Below are positions 15,198 to 24,137 of a stretch of 64,000 bases of DNA, piece by piece. The stretch is from an uncultured Lachnospiraceae bacterium (GTDB taxonomy: Bacteria; Bacillota; Clostridia; Lachnospirales; Lachnospiraceae), in the NCBI GenBank assembly GCA_944384155.1, contig CALWSG010000059.1:1-64000 (forward strand). Direction: 5' to 3'. Made by a program: the position numbers and the translations under genes. The notes below the pieces were generated by a model. That model saw nothing but the letters and a program-made list of their open reading frames with translations, was not told the origin of the DNA and did not search any database. Every line of letters starts with the position of its first letter. The stretch's first letter is position 1.

Positions 15198-16763
15198 ATG
15201 GAATTAAATGGAACAGATACAGATAAAAGTACAGAGCATATGACAGTGGATGCATGCAGGGAAGGGAAGCCTGTATCCGGTACTATACTTGCAGAAAATA
15301 TCAGCATGGAGGAAAAGCTTAGAATATTAAGTGACGCGGCAAAGTATGATGTGGCGTGTACATCAAGCGGAGTTGACAGAAAAGGAAACGGAAAAACCAT
15401 GGGAAGTACAGTGGGCTGCGGCATATGTCATTCCTTTACTCCCGACGGCAGATGTGTTTCTCTTTTGAAGATACTTTTTACAAATGAATGTATATTTGAC
15501 TGTAAATATTGTATTAACAGGTCATCTAATGATGTTCCAAGGGCAACGTTTACACCTGATGAGATTTGCAGACTTACAATAGAATTTTACAGGAGAAATT
15601 ATATAGAGGGATTGTTTTTAAGCTCAGGTATACTTAGAAGCCCCAATTATACAATGGAGCTTATGTATGAAACAATATATAAGCTTAGAAAGGAGTGGAG
15701 ATTTAACGGATATGTCCATGTAAAGGCAATACCGGGTGCCGATTCCATTCTGGTTGAAAACATAGGGTATCTGGCAGACCGTATGAGTGTTAATCTGGAA
15801 TTTCCCACAGCAGACGGATTAAAAAAGCTTGCACCCCACAAAAACAGAAAAAATATACTGACTCCAATGAAGGAAATACAGACAGGTATAGAAAATAACA
15901 GACATATGAATGGTATAGACAATAAATATACCCGTATGGAGATAGATGATGCAAAATATCTTGAGGAGAGCAGGAACATACTGGAGGACAGGCTGGGGCT
16001 TAATAAATATACTCTGAATGGTCCGGAGTCCCATATTCCCCATAATGAAGTGAATATAGGAAAAAAAACATCACTTACAGGGGGATATGTGGGAACAAAA
16101 AGCAGATATTTTGTTCCGGCAGGTCAGAGTACACAGATGATAGTAGGAGCCACAGATGAGAGTGATTATCATATTATAAATGTTACGGAAGCATTGTATG
16201 ATAATTATGATTTAAAAAGAGTGTTCTATTCGGCATTTATTAATGTAAATAATGATGCGGATTTGCCGTCAACAGTAAACGGTGCTGGGCTGTTAAGAGA
16301 ACACAGATTATATCAGGCAGACTGGCTGTTAAGATTTTATGGCTTTAAGGCAAAAGAACTGCTATCGGAGGACAACCCTTATTTTAATGATAAGATAGAT
16401 CCTAAATGTGATTGGGCAGTGAGACATTTGGAGCACTTTCCGGTGGAGATAAATAAAGCCGACTATTATACCCTGTTGAGAGTCCCGGGAATAGGCGTTA
16501 AAAGTGCCAAGAGGATAATTGCCGCAAGACGGCACGGCAGTTTAACCTTTGATGATATAAAAAAGATGGGAGTGGTATTAAAAAGGGCACTTTATTTTAT
16601 TACCTGCAAAGGAAGAATGATGTATCAGACAAAGCTTGAGGAGAAATATATAACAAATCACCTTATATATAATGAGCCTCCTCATAGTATGCTTGCAGGT
16701 GGAAGCAGTGTAACATATACCCAAATGAATATTAGTGACTTTATATCTTGTGAGGACTGGTGA
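15198..16763 (+). CDS. Putative DNA modification/repair radical SAM protein (TIGR03916 type)
   Basis: Start at ATG 15198 after AAGAGGTGATAACA; the GTG at 15189 lies inside the ribosome binding site. 521 residues. The radical SAM cluster motif is CIFDCKYCINRSS (C-x3-C-x2-C, about residues 101-108), preceded by the cysteine-rich TVGCGICHSFTPDGRC. SVNLEFPT and GAGLLREHRLYQADWLLRFY are typical of the family TIGR03916 ('rSAM_link_UDG'). A C-terminal helix-hairpin-helix (LLRVPGIGVKSAKRIIAARR, about 433-452) implies DNA contact. The next gene is its usual partner, TIGR03915. The upstream SOS-like box agrees with a role in DNA damage. The reaction is unknown. Confidence 0.88.
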   Translation: MELNGTDTDKSTEHMTVDACREGKPVSGTILAENISMEEKLRILSDAAKYDVACTSSGVDRKGNGKTMGSTVGCGICHSFTPDGRCVSLLKILFTNECIFDCKYCINRSSNDVPRATFTPDEICRLTIEFYRRNYIEGLFLSSGILRSPNYTMELMYETIYKLRKEWRFNGYVHVKAIPGADSILVENIGYLADRMSVNLEFPTADGLKKLAPHKNRKNILTPMKEIQTGIENNRHMNGIDNKYTRMEIDDAKYLEESRNILEDRLGLNKYTLNGPESHIPHNEVNIGKKTSLTGGYVGTKSRYFVPAGQSTQMIVGATDESDYHIINVTEALYDNYDLKRVFYSAFINVNNDADLPSTVNGAGLLREHRLYQADWLLRFYGFKAKELLSEDNPYFNDKIDPKCDWAVRHLEHFPVEINKADYYTLLRVPGIGVKSAKRIIAARRHGSLTFDDIKKMGVVLKRALYFITCKGRMMYQTKLEEKYITNHLIYNEPPHSMLAGGSSVTYTQMNISDFISCEDW

Positions 16764-16815
16764 GAAAAATAAGCTTGATACCTTATTTTTCACAAGCTAT
16801 GCACAACTTGGCTTT

Positions 16816-16844
16816 GGCTGTTTTGTTACGCTCCGGAATGGAGG
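16816..16844 (+). promoter_or_regulatory. Repeat element copy C: truncated, inside the repair operon
   Basis: GGCTGTTTTGT (16816-16826) matches the 5' strand of stem 1, then runs directly into TACGCTCCGGAATGGAGG, so the GGAGCG loop and the 3' strand are missing. Upstream, TTTTTCACAAGCTATGCA (16787-16804) resembles the outer part of copy B. GGAGG (16840-16844) is the ribosome binding site of the next gene. Confidence 0.55.
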
Positions 16845-16849
16845 TTAGT

Positions 16850-17671
16850 ATGGAAGAAAAATTAGTTTTACTGTGTGATGGTACTATAGATGGAATATTG
16901 ACTGCGGTTTATGAAGGCTTTGTAATAAAAAATCAAAGGTTCGGCATGGAGAGCAGAGAATATAGGGATAATATAGATATTTGTGTATCATGTAATTACA
17001 ACAGCTATATGTTTGCTGAGTATATAGATATACCAAAGGACTATGACAAATCTCTTAAAACCGCAGCAGCCATAAGAAAGAAAATAGGTGAGGAGGCATA
17101 TAATATGGTCATAAAAGCACTTTGTCACTATGACGAGGAAAGAGCATCATTAGTATTTGGTTTTCTGGTGAGAGGCTTTAAGCTGGGTAAGGGTGTAGTA
17201 AATATGCTGGGAGATAAGTATGTTATGAAGGTTATGGAGCTTTCACGAAAGGCAGGAAATGAGGCATACAGGTTTATAGAGCATATAAGATTTAAGGATA
17301 TGGGAGAAGCATTATACAGTGTCATAGAGCCTAAGTGCAGAGTAATACCTTTAATAGGAGCTCATTTTGATGAAAGATATCCAAATGAAAACTGGATAAT
17401 ATATGATAAGACAAACAGGGAGGCGGCATTGCATAAGTGCTTTCAGCCTTGGATAATAGTGTCAGGGGATGCCTTTGACCGCAGTAGTGCCTTTTATGAT
17501 AATATATCAGGGAGAAATTCCCGGAATTTACAGTGTTATGAAGAGGATAATTATGAGGAGCTATGGAAGACCTTTCTTGATTCTCTTTATATAAAAGAAA
17601 GAAAAAATGAAAGGTGTCAGAATAATCTTTTGCCTAAATGGTACAGAAAGAATATGACAGAATTTATGTAA
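16850..17671 (+). CDS. Probable DNA metabolism protein, DUF4130 (TIGR03915 type)
   Basis: ATG 16850 is chosen because GGAATGGAGGTTAGT precedes it; an in-frame ATG at 16760 would translate through the repeat element. 273 residues. LLCDGTIDGILTAVYEGF at the start and NENWIIYDKTNREAALHK later are the conserved blocks of TIGR03915/DUF4130, which is found next to the TIGR03916 radical SAM gene and is often fused to a uracil-DNA-glycosylase-like domain. Here the glycosylase part is absent, since the protein ends shortly after the DUF. The pair probably acts on damaged or modified DNA bases, but this remains a context-based inference. Confidence 0.85.
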   Translation: MEEKLVLLCDGTIDGILTAVYEGFVIKNQRFGMESREYRDNIDICVSCNYNSYMFAEYIDIPKDYDKSLKTAAAIRKKIGEEAYNMVIKALCHYDEERASLVFGFLVRGFKLGKGVVNMLGDKYVMKVMELSRKAGNEAYRFIEHIRFKDMGEALYSVIEPKCRVIPLIGAHFDERYPNENWIIYDKTNREAALHKCFQPWIIVSGDAFDRSSAFYDNISGRNSRNLQCYEEDNYEELWKTFLDSLYIKERKNERCQNNLLPKWYRKNMTEFM

Positions 17672-17685
17672 AAATATGTAAAAAA

Positions 17686-17721
17686 GCAGAAGTCCCGTAA
17701 ACCGTAGTGGAGGACTTCTGC
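17686..17721. terminator. Terminator between convergent genes
   Basis: GCAGAAGTCC (17686-17695) and GGACTTCTGC (17712-17721) form a perfect 10-bp stem. On the reverse strand it is followed by TTTTTTACATATTTTT, so it best serves the surface-protein gene at 17736; forward termination is weaker. Confidence 0.75.
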
Positions 17722-17735
17722 CTTAGGAATTACTT

Positions 17736-19727
17736 TTAAATTTGGGTGCTGTTATTGCCGTTATTATTTTGGCTGTTATAGTTATTGTAGTTATTGTAGT
17801 CTGTGTAAGGCGGAACATTATAATACATATTTTGAGAGCTCTGACGTTTTTTTCTGCCTTTTATTATTATAAGAATAATTGTAAGAATTATGGCAATTAA
17901 GGTAATGACTATTGCTCCTATTAGGATGCATACGGTAACAATCAGATATGTATCTGCCTTTTTCAGTGATTCATATGCAAGCTCTATATAAGACGTACTG
18001 TTCTCAAATATTTTTCTTACAATAAACAGTATCCACATTAAGACTGAAAGAATCCAGCATATAATGTCTGCTGCCGGAAGCAGCAAACCGGCCTTTTTGC
18101 CTTTCTTCTGCCTTTTGCTTTCAGCAGGAGTGGTGTTGGCAGTGTGGTTAATATTTACAGCATTGCTTTTTTTCTTTTTCCTTCGAGTCATAAGCAGAGT
18201 AATTGTTATTCCTGCCACGGATAATAAAAGACCTATTCCTAAAGGAATAAAAGGATTATAATTACTGCTGTCTGTTGAAAGAATGTTGGCAGTTTTCTTT
18301 GTTACGGTTGCTGTAAGAGAAGTACTGCTGTCACCTGAGGAGGCCGTAAGGACAATGGAATTTTTTCCATCCTTAAGCTCATACACATATGAAAATACAC
18401 CGTTATCTATATTAACATCTTCATCATTTACAGTCAGTGATGAGCCGCTTGTTGTTCCTGCGATAATAATAGTATCATTTGATGTAGTTACGCCATCTAA
18501 TTCCTTAATAAGCTCAAGAGTAGGTGCAGTATTGCTGATATTAGCCATTCTGTTATATATATGAGTGTAGCCATTACTGTCAATATAGGAAATCTCTATA
18601 GTATTTCTTGTTTCCGGAAGAGTAAGTGATTTGCTTCCGTCACCGTCAAGGGTGTATGTTTGGGCGTCGCCGTTTATATTAAAGGTAACTTCCGTGTCAT
18701 TGGCATTTTTATATTGGAATGACCATATTTCAGAACCGGTTTTTCCGCTTTCAGGTATGATAAGAGATATGGAATTGCTGTCATCTAAAGGAATGTCAAA
18801 TGACTTAAAGCCGGATGATATCCCATTATTATTTTTAACGCTTATTTTTAATGACAGAGTCTTTGAATCCTCCTCATAAGTAAAAAAGCCTGTTGTTCCC
18901 TCTGATACAGGATATTCCTGTGAACTTATCTGCTCATTGTCTATGTAATATTCCACAAATACACTGTCTGTATCATATCCTATATAATTGCCCCAATCAG
19001 CCGTCACAGACCTGGTATCATGTGATATGGTAATATCTGCGTCGTCTATTGAATCAGGAGTTTCGGGATTTGTGTAATCAAAGCTGCTGCTGTAGCTGTA
19101 ATCAAATACTTCAGAGCCGTTTTGGCTGTATGATACATACAGCAGTAAGTAATATTCACTGTAAGTGCTGACACTGTCAAGGGATATGTCCTCGGCAATA
19201 GTTTCACCTACGGTTCCCGTTCCTGTGGCCAGTGTTTTTCCGGTGAGGGATTGTGTATCTGTTGTAATCATAACAGAGTAGGAGTAGGTTTCAGCTTTTG
19301 AGCCTGTCACACTAAAGGTTACCGGAATTTTACCGTCTGCTATATCCCCTTTATTAAATGAGGTTATCCAAAATGAAGAATCTTGGATTCCCGCGTGAAT
19401 TGTTATGCTTTCATTGGAGCCTTTATCATATTTAATTTTCCATTGTCCAGCCTCAGCATTGCCTATAAATATGATTGTTGAGGAAGAACCGCTAAATACA
19501 GTAATATTTTCAGTGTCCGTATCCTTTGTTATCTCAGAACCTGAGGGAGATATAAGCTTAAAGGATATATCATTATGCTCGTATTGAATAAAAACGGCTA
19601 TATCCTGGGTTGTATCATTGTTAAATAAATCAGCTTCCGTTTCCGCACCGGATACAGTCATAAGCAGTGACATTACGGTAATTATTGATATAAGAAAGAC
19701 TGATGTATATTTTTTTAATTTTTCCAT
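17736..19727 (-). CDS. Secreted/membrane protein with Ig-like repeats and C-terminal membrane helices
   Basis: The start is taken at 19727, behind the GGAG of repeat copy B; the ATG four codons earlier overlaps that site. 663-664 residues. A signal peptide (about 1-30) leads a long Ser/Thr/Asp-rich extracellular part made of beta-sandwich-like modules (about 35-480). A membrane helix follows at about 489-511, then KKKK and a cytoplasmic linker. Two more hydrophobic segments lie at about 547-570 and 592-620, and the tail is Asn/Tyr-rich. No catalytic motif is visible. It is encoded 121 bases after the vWA protein on the same strand and probably works with it at the cell surface; the intergenic spacer is occupied by repeat copy B. 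Confidence 0.75.
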   Translation of the reverse strand: MEKLKKYTSVFLISIITVMSLLMTVSGAETEADLFNNDTTQDIAVFIQYEHNDISFKLISPSGSEITKDTDTENITVFSGSSSTIIFIGNAEAGQWKIKYDKGSNESITIHAGIQDSSFWITSFNKGDIADGKIPVTFSVTGSKAETYSYSVMITTDTQSLTGKTLATGTGTVGETIAEDISLDSVSTYSEYYLLLYVSYSQNGSEVFDYSYSSSFDYTNPETPDSIDDADITISHDTRSVTADWGNYIGYDTDSVFVEYYIDNEQISSQEYPVSEGTTGFFTYEEDSKTLSLKISVKNNNGISSGFKSFDIPLDDSNSISLIIPESGKTGSEIWSFQYKNANDTEVTFNINGDAQTYTLDGDGSKSLTLPETRNTIEISYIDSNGYTHIYNRMANISNTAPTLELIKELDGVTTSNDTIIIAGTTSGSSLTVNDEDVNIDNGVFSYVYELKDGKNSIVLTASSGDSSTSLTATVTKKTANILSTDSSNYNPFIPLGIGLLLSVAGITITLLMTRRKKKKSNAVNINHTANTTPAESKRQKKGKKAGLLLPAADIICWILSVLMWILFIVRKIFENSTSYIELAYESLKKADTYLIVTVCILIGAIVITLIAIILTIILIIIKGRKKRQSSQNMYYNVPPYTDYNNYNNYNSQNNNGNNSTQI

Positions 19728-19733
19728 ATAAAT

Positions 19734-19826
19734 CTCCATTCCAGAGCGTTTATGTCACAGGGTTTTTATTATGGCTTATTTGTGACGCTCCGGCACCAAT
19801 AAGCCAGAGCCATTATTTGCATGGCT
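19734..19826 (-). promoter_or_regulatory. Repeat element copy B: putative pseudoknot leader, longest copy
   Basis: Read on the reverse strand: a small perfect hairpin AGCCAT/ATGGCT (19826-19808), then stem 1 GGCTTATTGGTG (19805-19794) with CACAAATAAGCC (19784-19773), 11 of 12 pairs. The loop contains CCGGAGCG (19793-19786), which pairs with CGCTCTGG (19748-19741, one G-U). After GGAAT comes GGAG (19737-19734), the ribosome binding site of the gene starting at 19727. Confidence 0.6.
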
Positions 19827-19848
19827 TGTGAAATGTAAGCTTCTTAAA

Positions 19849-22800
19849 TTAGTAAAGGGTTACGGCAGGAAACCAGTCGCCCTTTGTAAAAGTTACCCTT
19901 ACTCCGGCGTCATTGCCGCTTGAGTAATTATCACCTTTTACAAGTATGGTAAACTGGGAAGCGTTGTTATGTATGCCTATTAAGAAGTTTCCTTCAAGGT
20001 CACCGGTAAATTGTTTGAAAAGCTTTAATTTGTAATTTACCTTTCCATTGCTCATAACACCTGCAAACATATTGTTTATATCTATTTGTGCAAAACCGCT
20101 TACGTTAAATTTAAGATTATTGCCAAAATCAAGATTTAGGCTGTTTGAGGTTTTTATGTGAATACCTGCTGCCTCTGAATCAATGCCCAAAAGATAATTC
20201 TTATAATTGTAATTACCTAAATCAACTTCCAACTGTCCAAGGTTTGCAACTTCAAAAAGCTTTGCCGTAGTGTCAAGAGATATATTAAAGTTGCTTATTC
20301 TAAGGCTAAGCTTTGTATCATCAAAGGATAGAATAGTAATATCAAGTATATCGCCAAGCAGGGAATCAAGCCCTGGTATAATTTGATTAAGCTTAAAGAA
20401 GTTTACGTCGCATTGTCCATACCATGTGGCACCTAAAAGTCTGGCACTAAAGGAGGAATCCTGAGTTTCTGAGGACAATCCCTCAACTCCGGCGTTGAAA
20501 TCTGCCAGTGATACAGGCGGTGAGGCAATAATAGGAACATCTATGTCGGCACCAAGCTCAAGGGAGTCGAAATTACCGCCTTTAATTCCTATTCCGAAGC
20601 CGAATTTAACTCCATCGGAATCCTTGAAAACAGATATTCCTTTAATGCCTACAGACATTTCAAGACCGTAATCGTTTTTTGCGGTATCTATGTTAAGAGT
20701 AAATGAAGCTGTTTCAAGTTTTGCAGGTCCAAGCTTTAAGTTTCCGATACTTGCATCAGACTCAAGCTTATAAATAATTCCTGCCTTGTCCTTTGTAAGA
20801 ACTACAGACTTTTCCTCTCCTGTAGCGGATATTGGTGATTCAACATAGTCAAGCAGATTATTTAAGAGAGGAAAGTCAAAGGATACATTCTTCAGCGTCA
20901 TTTTAATGTAATCTGAATGAAGCTCCATATATGGGTCATATATGGCAAGAGGACCATAGTATGATTTGCCATGTATATAGCACTTATCATATGTATCACC
21001 GGAGCTATATAGGGTAACATTTGTCATGGCAGGTATATATAGGGTATTGTCAAAAAATGTTCCCAAAAGTCCCGGAAGAGTGTCGTTATATACTATGTAA
21101 GAGCCGCTGTACTCGCTTAACACAATAGTATTGCCGCTTAAGCTTCCTGTAAGCGTGACATCACCGTTAAAATGGAGATAATTATTCATTGTCACATTGC
21201 CCTTAAGATACGTAGTATTTCCTTCAGTTGATATTGACATTGCAGTAAAGGTGTATTCTCCAAAGGATATTGAAGATGAAGCCCCCGGTTTAAGTATGGA
21301 TAATCCCTTTAAGGAATATTTCCCTCCGTTTATGTTTACCGTCACATTATATGTTCCGTAAGAAGTATTTGATGGAATAGTGACAGTCAGTTTCTTATCA
21401 TTTGTCACAGTGCAGGAAAGATTAGAGTATTCCTTATCACCTGATATTGAAACAGCTATGCCGTCCGCCTTATCAAAGCCGGAACCAAGAATGGTAAATG
21501 AAGCAGGCTCTGAAGCTCCCTTTATTATGGTGCTTATGCCAAGACGTGATACCGATATGCCGTCGGGATTATCACTTAATCCGTTTTCATCATCAGACTC
21601 CAAGTCATCTTCATAGTTTAATGAATATTCACGTTTTCCTATATAACCATCCGCCGTATTTTCAATGGTAAGAACTCTGTTATGGGAAGTAACAGTATCT
21701 TTTGCCTTATATGTGACAAGGTATACGTTGTCAAGCTGATTATGAATAAAAGAATATAATTCTTCAAGCTGAACACTGTCACTGCTGTATATAAAGCTTC
21801 CCATTCCGGCATCGGCAACACTGCTAAGATAGTCTGCACTTACATCACCTAAGCCTATAGTATAAAGAATAACATTATTATCGATGCATTTTTGTCTAAG
21901 CTGGTTTAACAATGACTGAGAGGAATATGAGCTGTCCTGACCGTCAGTCATAACAATGAAAACATTAAAGGAGTTGTCCTTTGATGAAATGCCGGAAAAT
22001 CCTGCATCAATTCCTGCCCCCATGTTGGTGCCTCCAAAAGAGTTAAAAGCATCTGCAGCACTGAGCAGTGTGTCAGTGTCATTTGTCAGCCCGGTGTTTA
22101 TAATAACAGAGCTGTCAAATGTGATTATTCCAATTTCTTCCTTACTGCCTTTTGTATTAACAAATTTTTCCACGGCTGCTTTGAGTGAATCAATATTCCC
22201 CTCCATACTGCCGGAATTATCACATATAAGATAAATCTGTGCAAGGTCATACTGAACTCTTTCAATTGTGTAATCTTCTATAACCATACCGCAATCTGTT
22301 AAGATAAGATTATCCTTGTCTGTAAGATTAGTTCCGCTTGTGGAAACATATGCCTTGATTTCCGGAAAATCCTCTGTATTTACAATGCCGATATTAATCA
22401 TGGCACGTTTTTGGTTTACATATGAATTGCTGGTGTTTAGGTATGATTCAGGTACGGTTATGGTATTGTCATCGAGAGGAAGTGAAGCTTTATATGCATC
22501 CTCCAGATAGTCATTAAGATTTGTAATATTATCTGTGGATGATGAGTTATCTATTATGCTGCTAATTTCCTCAAGGGCAGTTTTAAGTCTATCATTATCA
22601 CTTTCATTTATATGATTTAATGCCTCCTCAAGACTCAGGGCGGCTGCCTCCTTGTCCAAAAGCTCACTGTTTATGCCGGAATCCTGAATATACATATCTG
22701 CCTGATTTGCGGAATCAGCACTTTCAGGAGTAAGCCTGTTTTCAAGCTCAGACAGTACAGGCTGATTATTTTTGATTTCTGCCGATTCTACAAAGTCCTT

Positions 22801-23865
22801 TAGGGAATCAATTTCAGCATTTGTATAATCTTCTCTGTCTAAATCATTAAAAATTTTCTTACATCTTTTTATTACGTTAGAATAGTCTGACGAATCACAG
22901 AAGTCTGATGGAAAATCTCTGTCTGTTATCTTTCCGGAGATGTACAGGTTAGCAATAGCTGCAATAGCAGTATTGTCATTAGAATCTATGCCGTACTCAA
23001 TAAGAGAATCGTATTCTTCTGTAGTTACAAGTCCGAGAATATATGCATCACGTACTTCCGGAAGAGTAAAAATTTCATCGTCATTTATATAGGCAGCATG
23101 AAGAAGTCTTGTAAGCTTTTTAATTTCTATTATGTAAGATGATGAATCATCAGATGAGCCGGTCATTTGGCTGTATATTTCATTGATTTTTGCAGCATTG
23201 TTTACTGCAGACTGCAAAACCGTTCCTGAGGAATCGTCACGGCTGTATTCATCAATATCTTCCTGAAGGCTGTTAAGGACGTTTTCCTTAAGCTGCTGTT
23301 CACTGCTCAGTGCAGATGAAATGTCACTGTCTGAGATTTGGCTGTATCCGTAGTCGGCAGGATTGACGCCTGCATTTTCAAGCTCTGCATACATAGCTTG
23401 TGATGCCAGGAGTGCTCCTGATGATATGAAGCTGTCATTGACGGCGCTTTCCACAAAGTCCTTTTCAAAGCCGCTTAATCCTGTGTTGCTTTTTTCCATA
23501 TACACAGAGAGGGTTTTAGCCATTATCTTTGCACGTTCCATATCTCCCTGCAATATACTAAGTCTCATATAAGACAGAAGTCCCTCATATGTATCACCTG
23601 CCGATTTGTAAAGGGTATTTAAATAACCCTCTGCTTTGTCCGTGTTACCTGAAACCATATTTATATTGGCAAGATAATTAAGACGAAGGGGTGACATTGA
23701 TGTTTGTTTATTGCTGTCTGAGGGTATAAAAAGACAGGCAATAATGGCGATACATGAAAAAAGCAGTGAAATCACTGGAAATAAATATATTCTTTTCTTT
23801 ATCATATAGATAACGGAAAAAATTATGAGAGGTGAAAGACCTGCTAATAAAAGTAAGCTATTCAT
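19849..23865 (-). CDS. Large surface protein with TPR-like, von Willebrand A and IPT/TIG-like domains
   Basis: 1338 residues, RBS AAAGGAGGATTTATGG. Two N-terminal membrane helices (about 3-22 and 28-47) anchor it. Residues 55-480 are helical, beginning with a TPR-like stretch (YLANINMVSGNTDKAEGYLN). A von Willebrand A domain spans about 545-735 with a complete metal-ion site: DNSGS (about 552), GGTNMGAGID (about 613) and MTDGQD (about 640). A TIG/IPT-like beta domain follows (about 775-860, containing FTILGSGFDKADGIAV), then a long beta-rich C-terminal half. It is likely an adhesion or complex-assembly protein at the cell surface. It is divergent from the ATP synthase operon. The ligand is unknown. 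Confidence 0.8.
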   Translation of the reverse strand: MNSLLLLAGLSPLIIFSVIYMIKKRIYLFPVISLLFSCIAIIACLFIPSDSNKQTSMSPLRLNYLANINMVSGNTDKAEGYLNTLYKSAGDTYEGLLSYMRLSILQGDMERAKIMAKTLSVYMEKSNTGLSGFEKDFVESAVNDSFISSGALLASQAMYAELENAGVNPADYGYSQISDSDISSALSSEQQLKENVLNSLQEDIDEYSRDDSSGTVLQSAVNNAAKINEIYSQMTGSSDDSSSYIIEIKKLTRLLHAAYINDDEIFTLPEVRDAYILGLVTTEEYDSLIEYGIDSNDNTAIAAIANLYISGKITDRDFPSDFCDSSDYSNVIKRCKKIFNDLDREDYTNAEIDSLKDFVESAEIKNNQPVLSELENRLTPESADSANQADMYIQDSGINSELLDKEAAALSLEEALNHINESDNDRLKTALEEISSIIDNSSSTDNITNLNDYLEDAYKASLPLDDNTITVPESYLNTSNSYVNQKRAMINIGIVNTEDFPEIKAYVSTSGTNLTDKDNLILTDCGMVIEDYTIERVQYDLAQIYLICDNSGSMEGNIDSLKAAVEKFVNTKGSKEEIGIITFDSSVIINTGLTNDTDTLLSAADAFNSFGGTNMGAGIDAGFSGISSKDNSFNVFIVMTDGQDSSYSSQSLLNQLRQKCIDNNVILYTIGLGDVSADYLSSVADAGMGSFIYSSDSVQLEELYSFIHNQLDNVYLVTYKAKDTVTSHNRVLTIENTADGYIGKREYSLNYEDDLESDDENGLSDNPDGISVSRLGISTIIKGASEPASFTILGSGFDKADGIAVSISGDKEYSNLSCTVTNDKKLTVTIPSNTSYGTYNVTVNINGGKYSLKGLSILKPGASSSISFGEYTFTAMSISTEGNTTYLKGNVTMNNYLHFNGDVTLTGSLSGNTIVLSEYSGSYIVYNDTLPGLLGTFFDNTLYIPAMTNVTLYSSGDTYDKCYIHGKSYYGPLAIYDPYMELHSDYIKMTLKNVSFDFPLLNNLLDYVESPISATGEEKSVVLTKDKAGIIYKLESDASIGNLKLGPAKLETASFTLNIDTAKNDYGLEMSVGIKGISVFKDSDGVKFGFGIGIKGGNFDSLELGADIDVPIIASPPVSLADFNAGVEGLSSETQDSSFSARLLGATWYGQCDVNFFKLNQIIPGLDSLLGDILDITILSFDDTKLSLRISNFNISLDTTAKLFEVANLGQLEVDLGNYNYKNYLLGIDSEAAGIHIKTSNSLNLDFGNNLKFNVSGFAQIDINNMFAGVMSNGKVNYKLKLFKQFTGDLEGNFLIGIHNNASQFTILVKGDNYSSGNDAGVRVTFTKGDWFPAVTLY

Positions 23866-24035
23866 TCCATAAATCCTCCTTTGGTAAAATCAGTTTATGC
23901 AGTATAAGGGTATATATAGCACTAACTACTATTAAACATATCACAAAAGGGATATAAAATCCAGCTAAAAAAAGAAGTATACAGGGTGCCTGCAATGACT
24001 TAATGCACAAAAAATAAAAAAATTAAATTTACAAA

Positions 24036-24064
24036 TTGACTTTGGAAAACAGTAGAGTTACAAT
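24036..24064 (+). promoter_or_regulatory. Sigma-A promoter of the ATP synthase operon
   Basis: TTGACT (24036-24041), exactly 17 bases, TACAAT (24059-24064). Transcription would begin near 24071, which rules out start codons for atpB before that point. Confidence 0.8.
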
Positions 24065-24137
24065 ACCACGCAAGGGAAAGAAAAAAATACATTTATGGAA
24101 AGGATGTGATATTACGGGTAATCTGGCAGAGGAGCTT

